64,000 nucleotides of DNA from Niebla homalea (GCA_019925105.1 JAHGAU010000044.1:62001-126000), one strand, 5' to 3'. Shown: positions 36,330 to 50,255, numbered from the stretch's first letter. Notes: a model not told the origin generated them from the letters alone. Translations and numbers: made by a program.

Positions 36330-36520
36330 TAAAACGGACTCTTTAAATTATATTTTTAGCGGTATCTTTTCTTAATATAATAAGGCCGGAAAATAATACC
36401 CGGTAACTTATTATTTTAAAAGCATATTACCGGTTAAATATAATTATAATGTTTATAATGAAAAGTTTTTTATTATTATTTAATATTTAAAGAATTAACG
36501 GTTTAAATTAAAAATAATAA
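36330..36520 (+). pseudogene. Gypsy G1 RNase H, broken
   Basis: Reads TDSLNYIFSGIFS, stop, YNKAGK, stop, YPVTYYFKSILPVKYNYNVY. The family pattern is T-D-A-S-x-x-A-I-G-G-V-L-x-Q, then P-V-A-Y-x-S-K-K-L-x-P-A-E-x-N-Y. The first Asp of the active site is retained. RNase H removes the RNA template during reverse transcription. Confidence 0.85.
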
Positions 36521-36859
36521 AAAAATCCTTCCGGATTCTTAATAATAATTAAGCTCTAAAGTATTTTAATAAAAATTAAAAACTTATTAAATATTAAGTT
36601 AAATACTTAAATATCCTTTCTGAATTTAATTTTAGAGTTATTTACCGTTTAAGTAAATAAAATAATAAAATTAATACCTTTACTTAAATACTTAATTATT
36701 AATTATAAGGCGATAATAATGATAGGATTAAGGATTAATTCCGGACCGTTATATACTTTAAACGTTTCAAGGTCTTAACCTTAAATAAAAGGGAAAAAAT
36801 ACCGGTATTAACTTATTTAATACCTAAAAAACTTGGGTTTTATAAGTAAATGCGTGAAG

Positions 36860-37905
36860 TTAATTATATTAATAAGGGTCTAACGGAGTTCAAGAAAATA
36901 ATTACGGAGGATAAATTATTTAATTTTTAAGGTATATTTTTAATCCGTATTAAGGTTCGGTTTAATATCCTTATTAATAAAGGTAAATTATAGGTATTAA
37001 TATTACTTATTATAGATATCTTAAAGTATATTTATAATAAATTAATTAATAATTACCCCAGTTAGGATTATACGATTAAATTTACCTTTTAATATTTCTT
37101 TTTATTTACTTTATAAAACGATATTAACCGCTATATCTTAAATTATAATATTTACTTTTAATTTAAGGTTTTATAATAAAAGCCCGTAAGATTATTTTAT
37201 TAATTAGAAATCCCGGAATAAAAATAAATTAATCTTTTAATTAATTTTATTACCGGATTATTTAAATATAAAGGTATAAACGTTATTTTATTATAATTTA
37301 TATATTATTTAAAGGCTGATATTATATCCTTTATTACGTTAAAAAGGAAAAAATTTCCGTTAAGGAAATAACTTAACTTTTTATTAAAGAAGTATTTAAG
37401 TATTACGGCCTTCCGGATAATATTATTTTAAATTACGGCCTTTAATTTATTAATAAAATACAACGTTTTTTATTATATAAACTTAAAATTAACCTTTAAA
37501 CCTTATTTTTTTATTATGTTAAAAGTAACAATTAAATTAAAAGAATAAATTAAAAAATAAAATAAAGATTCCGGATTTACGTAAATTGTTTATAAATTAA
37601 TTAAGTATAATAATTATTAATAATAGAATTTACGGATAATAATAATTTAAATCGATTAATTAAAATAATACCTTTTTACCTTAATAAGGGCTTTTACTTA
37701 AGAATATTATTTAGGTTTAATAATATTAAATACGTTACCGCTTATAAATAACTTTAGGTTAAGGAATTTATTAATGTTAATAAAATTATATAAAAAATTC
37801 TTAATATAATCCGTTTTAATCTTAATAAGGCTTATAATAAAGTATTTAAGTAAGTTAACCGTTAACGTAAAGACGTAAAGTTTAAGATTAACAATAAGGT
37901 TTATA
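36860..37905 (+). pseudogene. Gypsy G1 integrase, broken and truncated
   Basis: Blocks readable: LEIPE followed by stops then LINFITGLFKYKGINVILL at about 37205-37290 (family W-x-x-I-S-M-D-F-I-T-G-L-P-x-S-x-G-x-D-x-I-x-V-V-V), and after about 60 codons ILF, stop, ITAFNLLIKYNVFYYI (family I-V-S-D-R-G-S-Q-F-x-S-x-F-W). The first catalytic Asp is lost. The chromodomain that G2 carries at its C-terminus would lie beyond the LINE3 insertion. Confidence 0.85.
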
Positions 37906-38029
37906 TTGATTGATTAATTGATTTATACTACGGGGCTAGCTAAGCTAATTCCGGCGTTCCTTAATACGCGGCCTTTTAGCCTTGTTAATAACCGTAAAAA
38001 CCTGATACTTATAACGTTAAGGTAAAAAC
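37906..38029 (-). mobile_element. LINE3, 3' terminal 124 bp
   Basis: Starts with the reverse complement of the AATC tail and continues with the conserved 3' end (CTAGCTAAGCTAATTCCGGC). It has inserted in Gypsy G1 and is cut after 124 bp by Copia A2, whose likely duplication is AAAAC at 38025-38029. The rest of this LINE should lie to the right of the window. Confidence 0.85.
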
Positions 38030-38181
38030 TGTTAAAAGTACTCATATTAGTTACCCGGCACTCGGGTAGATTAGATATGATCCGAAGCTAGACCCAATTG
38101 GGGTAACCGGGATTCAGGAGTACTTAATCGTACTTCTATATATAGAGAATAATCGAATAACTTATACCTTATATTTTAAGA
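38030..38181 (+). repeat. Copia A2, 5' LTR (152 bp)
   Basis: Starts TGTTAAAAGTACTCATA and ends TTTTAAGA, with the primer-binding site GGTTATAAGCCCGGCC directly after at 38182-38197. Same length as both A1 LTRs, differing by transitions. Confidence 0.95.
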
Positions 38182-38540
38182 GGTTATAAGCCCGGCCTCG
38201 CGATAACGATACTTTATAAGGATACCTTTTCCTTATTTAATTTTATAACTATAATATAAAGATTTTACCGTATAAAATATACTTAAAAGATAGAAGTATT
38301 TTACTTAAGAATATTATTAAATTACGATTTTTAAGTTATAGAGTTAATTAATAACTTAATAATCTAAAATTCTATAAGGATAAGATACCTTAACTTTATT
38401 ATTACCGGGATATACGTATTTATTAATTAAAAAGTATAGATATTTATTTCTTAGCTTTATAAGCTAATTATACGCCGATACTTATACGCCGGAAACCGGC
38501 TATATATAGAGGCCTTAACTTTATAATGTAAAGCATTAAG
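38182..38540 (+). mobile_element. Copia A2, segment 1 (primer site and leader)
   Basis: Matches 24673-25032 of Copia A1. It contains the half initiator-Met tRNA primer site and part of the leader. The last five bases TTAAG (38536-38540) are duplicated at 44613-44617 on the far side of Copia B2. The empty site is present in A1 near 25026. Confidence 0.92.
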
Positions 38541-38702
38541 TGTTGAAATTGAGAGGTGTAAGTTACTTAATTATTACTATGTACAAAGTGAGACTATATA
38601 CAAGGCTATATGCCGCTATCTTACTTGTGTTTAGTACGTCCGCCTTATTTAATCTGATCCGCGTTACGTAATCTTCCAAGTAATGATCCTATATATGTAA
38701 TA
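38541..38702 (-). repeat. Copia B2, 3' LTR (162 bp)
   Basis: Starts TGTTGAAATTGAGAGG and ends TATGTAATA before CTCCCC. Partner at 44451-44612. Confidence 0.95.
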
Positions 38703-39889
38703 CTCCCCTTTAAACTTCGTATATAGCCCGTAAATCTTACTTACTGAACAGCTCCTTTATAGCCTTAACGTTATATCCTTTTATATAAGAGTTTAGTTAC
38801 CGTATTTACTAAGTAGCTCTTTTGGTTATTAAGTGGCTAACTCCCCTAATTATTAAATAACTATCTCCCCTATATAGTTATTACTTACCTATTACTTATT
38901 ACTTATTACCCAGCTTATTATCAGGTCCGCCATCGGTAAGCATACGGTCCTTAAACTGTCGATATAATGGTTCCTTAAGGTTTAACGCCCGTTTAAACTA
39001 TATAAAAGTCTTAATAAATAAGGCCTTTATTAACCCGTTAATTACCTATTCCGTAATATAAATATATTTAAAATTAATAATATTAACCTTAAGTTATTCC
39101 CGTAATTAATATAGTTAAATACCTATATATTTTATCCTTACGTAATATACCGGGTTTTTAATTAGTACGATAACCTTTTAATTATTATTATAGATCGTAA
39201 TAATAGGTATATATTTAAATTTATTAAGTTATATTTACTTTAATAGGTCCTTTAATTAAATAACTTCCTTAATAACTTACGTTTATCCCGTATACTCGGC
39301 TTTATAAATAAATAACGTTATAATTAATTACCTTTTTAAAAATTAATAAATCGGTATACTTTTTACGTTAAAAATGTAACTTAAAGTTAATTTACGGATA
39401 AAGTTAACCGTAAAATTAAAATCGGTATACTTATTAAGAGTTTTAAATTTATTTTTATATATTAATTAAAAGTATATAATAATCCGTAAATAATATATAA
39501 TTTACTTTATATATAGTTAATATTAATAAAACGGATTTACGGAATATTAATTAATAATTATTACTATATAAATTATATCCGGTTATATATTAAGTATAAT
39601 ATATATTAATAAACTTACGGTTAATTAATATTATTATTTAAATTCCGGCTTTACTTAATAACCCTTAAGTAACGGTTCCGGCTTAAAATCGATTTATATA
39701 AATATATACGTTAAATAAGCTTTTTATTAAGTATAATTTTATATTACCCTTTTAATATAAACTTTTTAATTAAAATAAATTATTCGGTTTTATTAATCTT
39801 AAATAATAATAATACTTAAATAATAACTTATTAGATTTAAATTAAATATATAGAATTTTTAATTAAATATAGCCTTTAAGTCTTAAATC

Positions 39890-40130
39890 CCTTATTTAAA
39901 CGGATTAATTATTAAAACATTATTTATATATATAATTACGATCGTACCGGTTTTAAGGTAAAAAAATATATAATAATCCATATAAATAAATTTAAAGCTT
40001 TATATAATTATAAACTCCCAGAAACGATTATATTATAACCGCGGTAATTATTTTAGTTTATATAGGCCCTTCTTAAGCTTATAATAAAGCTTTTTATTAT
40101 CCTTACCGGCCTTTTTTATCCTTTTAACTA
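39890..40130 (-). pseudogene. Copia B2 reverse transcriptase core, broken
   Basis: Equivalent to 20140-20320 in B1. The minus strand retains the LYLKTGT-like block followed by Y-I-N-N where the family has Y-V-D-D. In B1 one of these Asp codons survives, so the two copies were mutated independently. Confidence 0.75.
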
Positions 40131-43100
40131 TTTTATGTATATTTCTTCCTCGATAAGACCGTAAAAAAATATTATTTTACCGTTATTTACTTTAAATTTT
40201 AATTATTAACCGCTAAAAAGTAAAAAGAACCTTATAACTTATAAGTTTTATTATTAAAATAAACGTTTTATTATAGTTGATATTTTTACGTTATTTAAAG
40301 CTATATATTACTTATTAAGCCTTATAGTAAATTATATTATTATTAACTTTACGTTTAAGGGTATAAACTTATTATCCTTATAATATTATTATACCGGCGG
40401 GGATTTAATTCCGCGTAATTAAAACCTAAGTATTATTCTCTTTAAGGGAATTATATTTATTACCTTCCGTTAACTTTTAATTTATTTAAATTTACTTATT
40501 TATTATAGCTTTTTTATAGATTTTAAATTTAATAAGTTCCGGAATCGTTTTAAAGGTTATTAAAGTTAAAGGGTATAACGGTTTATTTTTATTATAAATT
40601 AATAAAGTTAAAAAAAAAGTAGATTTAATAATATATTACGCGGTTTATTCGGAAATATAAGGCCGGGATTATTTTTAATTAAATTCTTAATTTATTATTT
40701 TTATTTTTAATTATAATTAATTTTTAAGTCTTTAGCTATTAAGCTTAAAAAGTCCGATAAAGTTATTTATTAAGTAAAAATTATAGTTAAACGTATAAGT
40801 CACTTAATAAAAATAAAGCCTATATTAATAATATCCGTTTTAATTAAATTATAATTCTTAAACTTTTCCTTTAAATTAAAATCTTATTAAGGTTTTTTTA
40901 TTTTTTTAAGTTCTTAGATTTAATTAATAAGCTCCTTATAATTTAAGTTATTTAATAATATTACCCGTTTTTCTTCAATATATATATTATATACGTTTTT
41001 TATTATAAAATTAAACCGTTTTATCCGTAAATTAATTACCTTAAAGTATTTATTAATCTTTTTATTAAAATTTATTAAGATATACGGTTTTAATTTATTA
41101 TTAAGCTTAACCCGATAACCTATAGTTCTTACGTATATAATTAACCTTAAGGTCCGTATATAGGATATATCCGGTTTCTTATTATATTAAGTTTAATATA
41201 ATATTACCTTTAAAAGTTATATATATAGTATTTATATAATTATATAATTTACCGTTTAAATTAACTTTGGTTAAAAGCTTTTAAGTATACCCCCCGTTAT
41301 CCGTATAACCTTAATTTTTTTATTAATTTTTCGGTTAATTTTCTTATTAATTAAATTTTATTTAAGGCTTTTACGTATTATTATTTTAAAAATAATTTTA
41401 TATTATTTTAAGTAATTTAAGAAAACCTTAAACGTATACTTATTTTTATTATTAATCCGAAAGCGTTTAATCTTTTAATTTAAGGGTTATTTATATTTAA
41501 CTTTAAACTCCTTAAATTATTAAATTACGTCCGATTTATATAATAATATAATATTATAATTTTATTATTATAAAAGGTTATATAATACGTTATTTTATTA
41601 TACCTTTAAAAATTAATTATCTTTAAAAGGTCTATATAAATAAGCTTTAATAAGTTTTTTATAAATTTAAGGTATTCTTTATATAATTAAGAATATAACC
41701 GTCCGGTAATATAATATATATAATAAGCGTTTTTAACCTTATTATTATTACGGTATTTATATTTAAAATCTATTTTAATCGATATATCCGTTAATTAAAA
41801 TAATTTCTGAATTTTAAGGTAACTTATACGTATATATTAAGTAAATATAGCTGAAAATACGTTAAACGTTATTATAATAAAGGTAAGTTCCTATAAATTA
41901 ATTATAAATAAACCGTTTTATTTATTATAAATAAGCTTTTTTTAACTATATATTATTATCCGGACCGTTTATATTATATTAAGTTAAGCTTTATAATTTA
42001 AAAGTTACGTTTTAAATATAAAATTAATTAAATTTATTAAGGAATATACCGTATTTATAAATTTTATTTTAACGGGCTTATTATCTACCCTATATATTAT
42101 ATAGGTAATACTTATATTCTTTATATAATTCGTTTTTACTAGTCCGGGCCTTAAAGATAAAAATTAATAAAGTCTTAATTCCCCTTAAAAGAATTTTTTT
42201 TTATAAAAAATATATTAATTATAATTATTATTAAAGATTATTAATTTTTATAAATTTATTAAGGTAATTAATATTATCGTTATTAATTATTATATATACG
42301 TTAATAAATAAAAGTTTATTATTAAAAAGTTTATAAACGTAATAATTTCCTTAATAATCTTTAACTTCTTAATACGGAACTTTATAAACTTCTTTTTAAA
42401 GTAGAAATCCCAATATTTATCTTTAATATACTTATTATTATGCCTTTTTTAAGTATAATATTAATAAAAAAGCTTTTTCCGGGTTTTATTAAAGGTTTTT
42501 TTATTATAACTTTTTAACGTATCTTTATAAGTTTATATTAAAACGTTTAATTATTAAATAACCGCCCGAACTTCCTTATTACGGACCCTTTATATAATAT
42601 TATAAAATTTAAAGGTACTTAAGTTTTATTATACCGCTATTTAAGTAAATATTAAGTATTATATTTATTATGACTCCTTTAATTTATTTAAAAATATTTA
42701 AATAATAAGGTAATCCGGGATAATTAAAGAATTATTAATCATTTTAATTTTAATATAGACTTTTTAATAACGGTTATTATACTTATTAATTATTATATTT
42801 AAGGTTTTTTATAAACTTATAAATTTTTATATAAACTTTATATATAACCCGGACTTTTATAACTTATATTAATCCTTAAGTTATTCTTAAATCGTATTTA
42901 AGCTTTTTATAATATTAATTAAATATTTAATATTAATACCGTAATGGTTCTTTAAGGTTATATATATTTTAAGAATATCTTTTTCCTTTAACTTTTAAAG
43001 GTTATTAATTATTATTTAATCCTTTATTTATTAATTTTATAATATTTATTACCGTTAATTTATTAATAAAAAGATTAAACTTAAAAAAAAACCCCTTTAT

Positions 43101-44450
43101 AATAGAATTTTTCTTAATTATTATTATTAATAAAATATACGGAAGATAATATTAATAAGATATTAATTATATTATAATTATTAATAATATTTAAGTTTAA
43201 ATTTAATAACGTTTAATATATTAAAGACTTATTATTTAAAAGTAAAAGGTAACTTATATTAAATAATAATATCCAATTTTTAACGTTTATACCCAGCTTA
43301 AAAATAATAATATTTAATAGGTTAACCAAGGGTTCTTTAAACGCTTTTAAATTAAAGCTATTATACAATTTTAACGTTTATAGTAATAAGTAATCTTTAT
43401 TTTTAACTTAATTTTTATTAATTAAATTAAAACGATCTTTTTTTTTTAAGTTTTTAAATATAAAGGGAAAAAGGGTACTTCGTATATAACGATATTAATA
43501 AATAATAAGGTTTAAATACTATACTTTATATAAGACTATTATATACTTTAAAGTAATAAATAATATAAAGCTTTATTAATTAAAGTATTCTTTATTCCGG
43601 TTAAGTTTAAAATGGAACTTTATAATATATTATAACGTTATATATATATCCTTAAGATTATTACCTTTTTTTACTTAAAGGCCCTTAATCTCTATAATTA
43701 AAGCGTTTAAGTTTATTTTAATTATTTTATTTTAATTTAAGGGTTTTAATTTTTATAATCCGTAATAAATAAGCTTATTTTAAGTTTAATTATTTATTAA
43801 AGAATTCTATAATTAATTTTTAGCTTTTTTTTTTTAAGGATTAATCCTTACTTTAAAAGGTTTAATAATTAATTATTTATTCCGTCCCGTATTTACTTTT
43901 TAAAATTAAGTTAAAACGAATAATTTTAAATTATAATACGCTTAAATCTAAGTAATTTATCTTTAATTAATACCGAAAAATTTTAATTTTAATATAATTT
44001 TTAAGGCTTTAAACTTAATAAAGTTTTATAGTATATTTAATATTTATTTAACGTTTTAAATTTCTTATTTAAACCTTAATTAAGGCTTTATATATATATA
44101 TTAATTTTAAGGGCTTTACGTTTTAACTCCGTTAACTTAACGTTGGCTTAACTTTTCCGGCATATAAACGTTTACGGCCCTTAATAAGGTTAAAAAATAA
44201 CGGTTTATATATTCTTATTAATAAAACGTCCTCCTTTTTTAATTTAAAAATATAAGTGATTAAATAAGCTTCTCTATTTATAACCGTAATATTATACGCC
44301 TGGCCGGGTTGATTTTTAATAATATAGCCTGCGTATAGGTATTATTTACGGGTATATTTTATATTATAAGTTCCCTATTATTTACGGGCCAATTTAAACA
44401 TTAAGAAGACGTTATTTAAGCACCTGGACGCGTAGTCCGGGCTTATAATT

Positions 44451-44612
44451 TATTAAAATTAAAAGGTATAAGTTATTTAATTATTATTATATATAAAGTA
44501 AAACTATATATAAGGCTATATGCCGTTATCCTACTTAAGTTTAGCATATCCGCCTTATCTAATCTGATCCGCGTTACGTGATCTCCCAAGTGGCGATCCT
44601 GTACATTCAACA
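44451..44612 (-). repeat. Copia B2, 5' LTR (162 bp)
   Basis: Starts TATTAAAATT and ends CATTCAACA, followed by the duplication TTAAG. As in B1, the outer half is much less mutated than the inner half and retains GATCTCCCAAGTGGCGATCC. Confidence 0.95.
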
Positions 44613-47600
44613 TTAAGTAAAGCCTTAATAAAGGTCTTAATTAAGAAATTTCGACCTTAATTAAACTCTTTAAAGTTTAAACCTTTAAATCTTATAATTA
44701 TAATAAGAAATCTTTACCCGATTTAAACTTCCTTTATAACTTAAAGGATTTTTAACTTTATTCCGCCGTTAAGATTACTTAATTAAGACCTTTTATAAAG
44801 ATTACGGAACGTTATAAAGTTAAAAAACTTTAAATTTTCACTTTTTATAATAAAAAATCTTATCTTTAAAATAAGCTTTTATTTTTAAGATAATAACTTT
44901 AATTATATAATAAAAATATAACTTAGTTTTACCCTTAGAATTACTTAATTAAGATTATTTTTAAAAATTAAATCCGAAGAAAAGGAAGTCTATTTACTTA
45001 AATTAAGATTTTACGTTTTAAAAAGGGAAATTAAGAATTAATTATTAAATCCTTTATATTTTAATTAACCCGGAAAATTATTTTATTTAATTAACGTTTA
45101 AAAAATTAAGGGTAAAGTAATTATAAGTAAAAATTATAAAATAGAAAGCGGTAATTAATTATAGAAATTAACTCTCCGTATTATATGAAATATAAAAAAG
45201 GCGAATAATTTTAAAAAAATATAAAGATAATTTAAATATCCGCGAAGTTTCAATTTATTATTAATTAAAATAAATTAAACTTTATTTAAAATTTAAACTT
45301 TATTATTAAAACCCTTAAGTATATTATTATTCCGTTTTATTAATACGGAAATCCTTTTATTATTTTTTATTATTAAGTTAAGAATAAATTTTTCCGCTTT
45401 TATTTAAAAACCCTTCGGAAAGAAAACCGAAGGACTATTTAAAAAGTAATTAAAGACGTAAATAAAGAATATTTACCTTTATTTACGTTAAAGTCTTACA
45501 ATAGTCTTAACTTAAAAGCATTTAAAAAACCTTTAATATTATTGCTTAATAAGTTAACTTTTAAGCTTTATTAAAGGGTAAAAGGCTAAATCCCGTTATT
45601 TCATACCTATAGAATATCCCCTATTCTTAAATAACTCATTAATTAATTATTAATTAAAATCAGAATCGTTAAAGTTAAAAAACTTATCGGACTTCTTATT
45701 TAATCTTAATTTTAAGTTTAAATTTAATTAAGTAATTAATATTTCTTTACGCGTAAGTATTAATTTAAGGACCTTAAGTTCTTATTTTCTTATTAAAAAT
45801 AACCTTTAAAATTAAAGATTCCGTTTTTAGGAATTTCTTTTTTAATATAACTCCGTTATAAATTAAATAGTATTAATAAATATTATAATACCGGTAAGTT
45901 AAAAATTAATTAATCCTTAATAACTTTTATAAGCTTATAATTATTAAGGATAAATTCCGGGTTATAATAATTATTAAAACCCGCTATAAAGATAATATAT
46001 ATTACCTTATAAATAAATTAAATACGACCGAAGAAATTTAAATTACTTTTATTACCTATTTTAAACCTTAAGGTTTAAGCTTATATATTAAATTAACCCG
46101 GGAGTTTAAAATAATAATAAAAGGTTTAAATAAAACGGTTAATTAATTTACCCGTAAATTCCGTAAGTATATTATTAAAATATTAATTATTAATAAGTTA
46201 TATAAAGTCTTTAACTTAATAATTATTTAATTTTTCTTATTTAATTTCGGTAACTTAAAATTAAATTATCTTAAATTAAAATTCTTTTAATTTTAATGAA
46301 ATTATATTAAGAGCTATTAATAAAGAATTATAAGTTAATATAACCCGCGTTAATATTACTTTATAGTCTTATTTAATAGCTTTAAAAATTAATAATAAAC
46401 GGTTTTTTATTAAATATAATAATTAAAAGTTTAATTATTATATTATAAAAGGCCGCAATAATAAGCACCCGGACAGTAATTATTAGGTTTTTTACCTTAA
46501 GAAAAGGATTAAAACGTTATACCGGGGGTTAAAGAAACTGAAAATTAAGGAAATTATTATTATTATTATACCGGTAAATCTATCGGTTCTAAAGGAAATC
46601 TATAATATAATAAACGTAAACGTTAAACCTAGATATATAATAATATCCGTTAACTTAATTAATTTATAAAAGTTAATAATCTTAAATAATAATTATAATA
46701 AGTATTTTTTTTATTAAAGAAAATTCTTTAATAACGATTTTTAACCTTATTAAATAATATCCTTAAGGCTAGGTTTAACGTAAATTAACCATACGGGTAA
46801 TATTGGTATTACCCAGGTAACCTATAATATCGACGGAAAAAAGGTAATAATTAAGTTTTTAAACTTTATTTACTCCCCGATAATAAAGTAAACTTCCTTT
46901 TGGAAATTTAACTTTTAAATAATAAAGCCGAAATAATGACTTCTTAAATTAAATAAATAATAATTAAAGGACCCGGTAAATTTATATATTCCCGGTAAAA
47001 ATAGCTTTTTATATTAAATTTTTAAGTATTATCTTAATTAATAATAGCGGTATTTAACGTATTAAATAATATATTAACTTAATATATAAGGATAAAGTAT
47101 TTCGGCCTTTAATTTATCGTTAAGTTAATTAAAATATTAATAAAGATATCTTTTAAACGTAAATAAAAAGAATAAAAAAAGCCCTTAAAAAAATAATATA
47201 TATATATTACGTTTTTAATAAGATAATTTTTTAACCTTATAAAAAATATTTTAAGTTAAAAACTTCTTTATTAAAGCTTATTTATTTAAACGTTATAAAA
47301 CTTATTAAGTTAATAAGCTTTAATATAATTAAATATTTTATTATTTTCCGGGATAACTTTACTTATATATTAAAAGTTTACTTAATAATTTATAAATTAA
47401 ACGTAACCCGTAAATTCAAGTAGTTTTAAATTAAATATAAAATTATTAACTTAAAAATTAGGTACTTATAGGTAAATAACGGGGGTAAATATATATTAAA
47501 AGACTTTTAAGATTACCACTATAATATTATCTATAAATTAATAATATAAAGTAGCCTTAAATAAAACCCCGTAAGTAAAAAATTTAACCGGGAAATTAAA

Positions 47601-50120
47601 AGCGGACTTATATAATAATCTATAATATAAATTTTTTTAAAAATTTATAATTAAAAATTATTATAATAATTAATTACCTTATTATAAAAAAAACTTACGT
47701 CCAATTTAAAAAGGAAAATTACCTTATATTAAACGTAGAATAATTAAGTACCGGATTTATTATATTTATAAGTAATTAAATTATTAATATAAATTAAGAT
47801 TATAAAGTATTAAATCTTTTTAAATAAGAGGATTAATTTATTTATTCTGTTAAGCTATAATAATAAAATTATTAAAATATACCGGGTTTTTAACCCTTAA
47901 GTACGGACTTTTAATAAAAAGGTAAAATGATTCTATAACGTTTATATTAAGGAACGGAAGATTATTCCGTTAAAGAACTCCAATAAAGATACCTTAATAA
48001 AGAAGATTTAACGTTTAAAAAAGGATATATAGCCTTAATAAGTCTTTATTTTAAAAGAAAATTATGAAAATTAAATTTATAATAACGTTTTTATTAATAA
48101 TATTTTAAACGATATACCTATAAATAAAATATATCCGGTTAAGGAATAAAAGAATTACCCTTAAACTTAATATAATTAAAATAAATAATAATTTAATAAA
48201 TTATAGGAAAAATTTAAAATTATTTTTTAAGATAACCTTAAACTTAAAATCCTTAAGTACTTAAAGCTTTAAGATATATCCTTAAATTTATTATTTATTT
48301 TTATTAATATAATTATCTTAAACGAAAAAAAGGATATTTATTACTTAACATTAATATTATTTAAAAATAAACCGGAATTATTTAAGTTAAAAATTTATTA
48401 AGAAATTATAAAAAATATTTATTATAAAATAAATTAATAACGGGCGGAAAAGGATAAATATAGCTTTTATATTAAAAATAATACCTAAATACTCGTACTT
48501 AAGTATACGATACCCCCGGGTATAATTATTTTAAAAAGATAATAAGTTTATATTCTTAAAAAAAATATTAATAATTTAATTATTTAATATAAGGCCCGCT
48601 GGGTAATCCGCGGTTATAAGTAACGGGAAAATATTAACTATAATAAAACTTTCGCTTTTATAATTAAACCTATAAGTTATAAAATACTTTTTATATTAAT
48701 AGCGGTTAATAATTAAAACTTAAAATAAATAAATATAAAAATAACTTTTTTTTTATAGTTTAATTAAAGAAAAAGTCTATATAGAGTAACCTTATAATTA
48801 AAAAAGGGTATTAATATATATTATAAATTTAATAAGGCCCTTTACGGATTAAAGTAATCCTTTTAATTATAATATTATTATTTTTTTACATTTATAAAGA
48901 AATAAGGCTTTAAGCTGATATTTACGGACTATTATATATTTATATACTTTAAAGATAAAATAATTATAATTTTTTACGTAAATAATATTTTAATTATTAA
49001 TTTATTTAAAGAGAATATTATAATCGTAAAAAAAATACTTAATAATTAATTCCGTATATTTAATTTAAGGTTAATTTATTATTACTTAAATATAATTATT
49101 ATAAAAGACCGTTAAAATAAAATACTTTAACTTAATTAAGAAATTTATATAAAAAAAATCGTTAAAGAATATAAATAATAAAATATTATCCTTATATATA
49201 TCTTTATAAAGTTAAAATATAAGCCGGAATTTATATTTAAAGGTTATAAGGTTAATTTAATTTTCCGGAAAAAATATTAATTAATTATTAGCTTTTTAAT
49301 ATATATTATACTTAAAACTCGCTTAAATATTATTTACTTTATCTTAATAGTTAACCGATATATTTTAAATCTTATTAAATATTATTAAAAATTAATAAAA
49401 AGAATTTTATATTTCCGTATTACCGTTACCTTTTAATTAATATATTAAGATAAATTAAAAGCTTTTAATAATTATATTAACTTTAACTTTACCGTAAATT
49501 TAACTTAGAGGTTTACTATAGGTTACGTATTTAATATCGGAAATATTATAATTAATTAATAATTTAAACATTAAGCTATAATTACCCTTTTTATTTATAA
49601 AGCGGAATATATAAAATAAATATAAATAATTAAAAAAACTTTATAACTTAAATAGCTTTTAAATAAAATCAGGTTATATTAAGCCGGGAACCTCCCCGTT
49701 ATTATTATTTACAGAAATAATTAAAGCGTAATAATTCTTATTAAGAACTTTATATTTTATATTTAAATTAAGTATATAAATATTTAATAATATTAACTTT
49801 AAGAAATTATAAGAAATAATTAAATAAATTTAGAATATATTCCGACGTATAAATAAGTCGCCGATAACTTAATAAAGCCTTTATTATATTAGCCCTTTAA
49901 GGGGTTCCGTAAGGCACTTAACCTTAAAGTACCCCCGGAATATCTTTATACTGATTAAAGCCTCGTTAATAATATTAATGACCTTATAGCTTTATCTTTA
50001 AGCTACTTAAGGTAAGCTTTAAACTACTTATAAGGGGAGCTTTTAATTACTTATAGGGAGGCCATTATTAGTCTTAAGGAACCTAAAAACACGTTTTAAT
50101 GTAAATCTGGTATATAAGGT
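44613..50120 (+). mobile_element. Copia A2, segment 2 (gag-pol, 3' UTR start)
   Basis: Matches 25033-30570 of Copia A1 throughout. It includes the gag domain (about 46000-46200), zinc-knuckle region (about 46430-46500), protease, integrase (about 47200-47620) and reverse transcriptase. It is cut at 50120, 550 bp short of the end, by Copia C, inside the segment shared with Gypsy. The missing 3' UTR and 3' LTR should lie right of the window. Confidence 0.92.
48470..49010 (+). pseudogene. Copia A2 reverse transcriptase, broken
   Basis: Same blocks as A1. The catalytic site reads YVNN at 48975-48986 in place of Y-V-D-D. The block equivalent to Y-G-L-K-Q-S is at about 48840-48860. Stops fall at different places from A1, consistent with independent mutation. 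Confidence 0.85.
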
Positions 50121-50255
50121 TGTTGAAATGGTAGGGTGTAACTTGCTTAGTTAAGTACTATGTAAGGTGCTGAGCGATCTATCTATAAGAAGTCCAGGTA
50201 CTAGGCTAGCCCCTTTCAGTAATAGCCGAGGTCTCTGTTTTCTATACTTCTAATA
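50121..50255 (-). repeat. Copia C, 3' LTR (135 bp)
   Basis: Starts TGTTGAAATGGTAGGGTGT and ends ACTTCTAATA, followed by CTCCC, the complement of a polypurine tract. The start resembles the Copia B LTR but the rest is different, so it is a separate family. Composition is near normal, with intact CpA and TpG, in contrast with the Copia A2 sequence to its left. Only this LTR is in the window. Confidence 0.85.

Larger units (their letters stand above)
32026..37905 (+). mobile_element. Ty3/Gypsy chromovirus G1, 3'-interrupted
   Basis: 5.9 kb of a plus-strand Gypsy element: 5' LTR, gag region (about 32.9-34.1 kb, no motif safely readable), protease region, reverse transcriptase, RNase H and integrase. 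It stops at AAGGTTTATAT (about 37905), exactly where the AATC tail of a minus-strand LINE begins. By comparison with G2 about 1.2 kb is missing: integrase C-terminus, chromodomain, 3' UTR and 3' LTR. It has inserted in the host LINE. Confidence 0.9.
38541..44612 (-). mobile_element. Complete Copia family B element (B2), 6.07 kb
   Basis: The only uninterrupted Copia B in the window, and so the reference for B1 and B3. It has perfect TTAAG duplications (38536-38540 and 44613-44617) and 162-bp LTRs at 38541-38702 and 44451-44612. The primer site complement CCGGGCTTATAATT is at 44437-44450 and the polypurine complement CTCCCC follows 38702. The minus-strand pol contains a reverse transcriptase whose catalytic block reads YINN near 39913-39935. 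All frames are broken. It sits in the leader of Copia A2. Confidence 0.95.
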
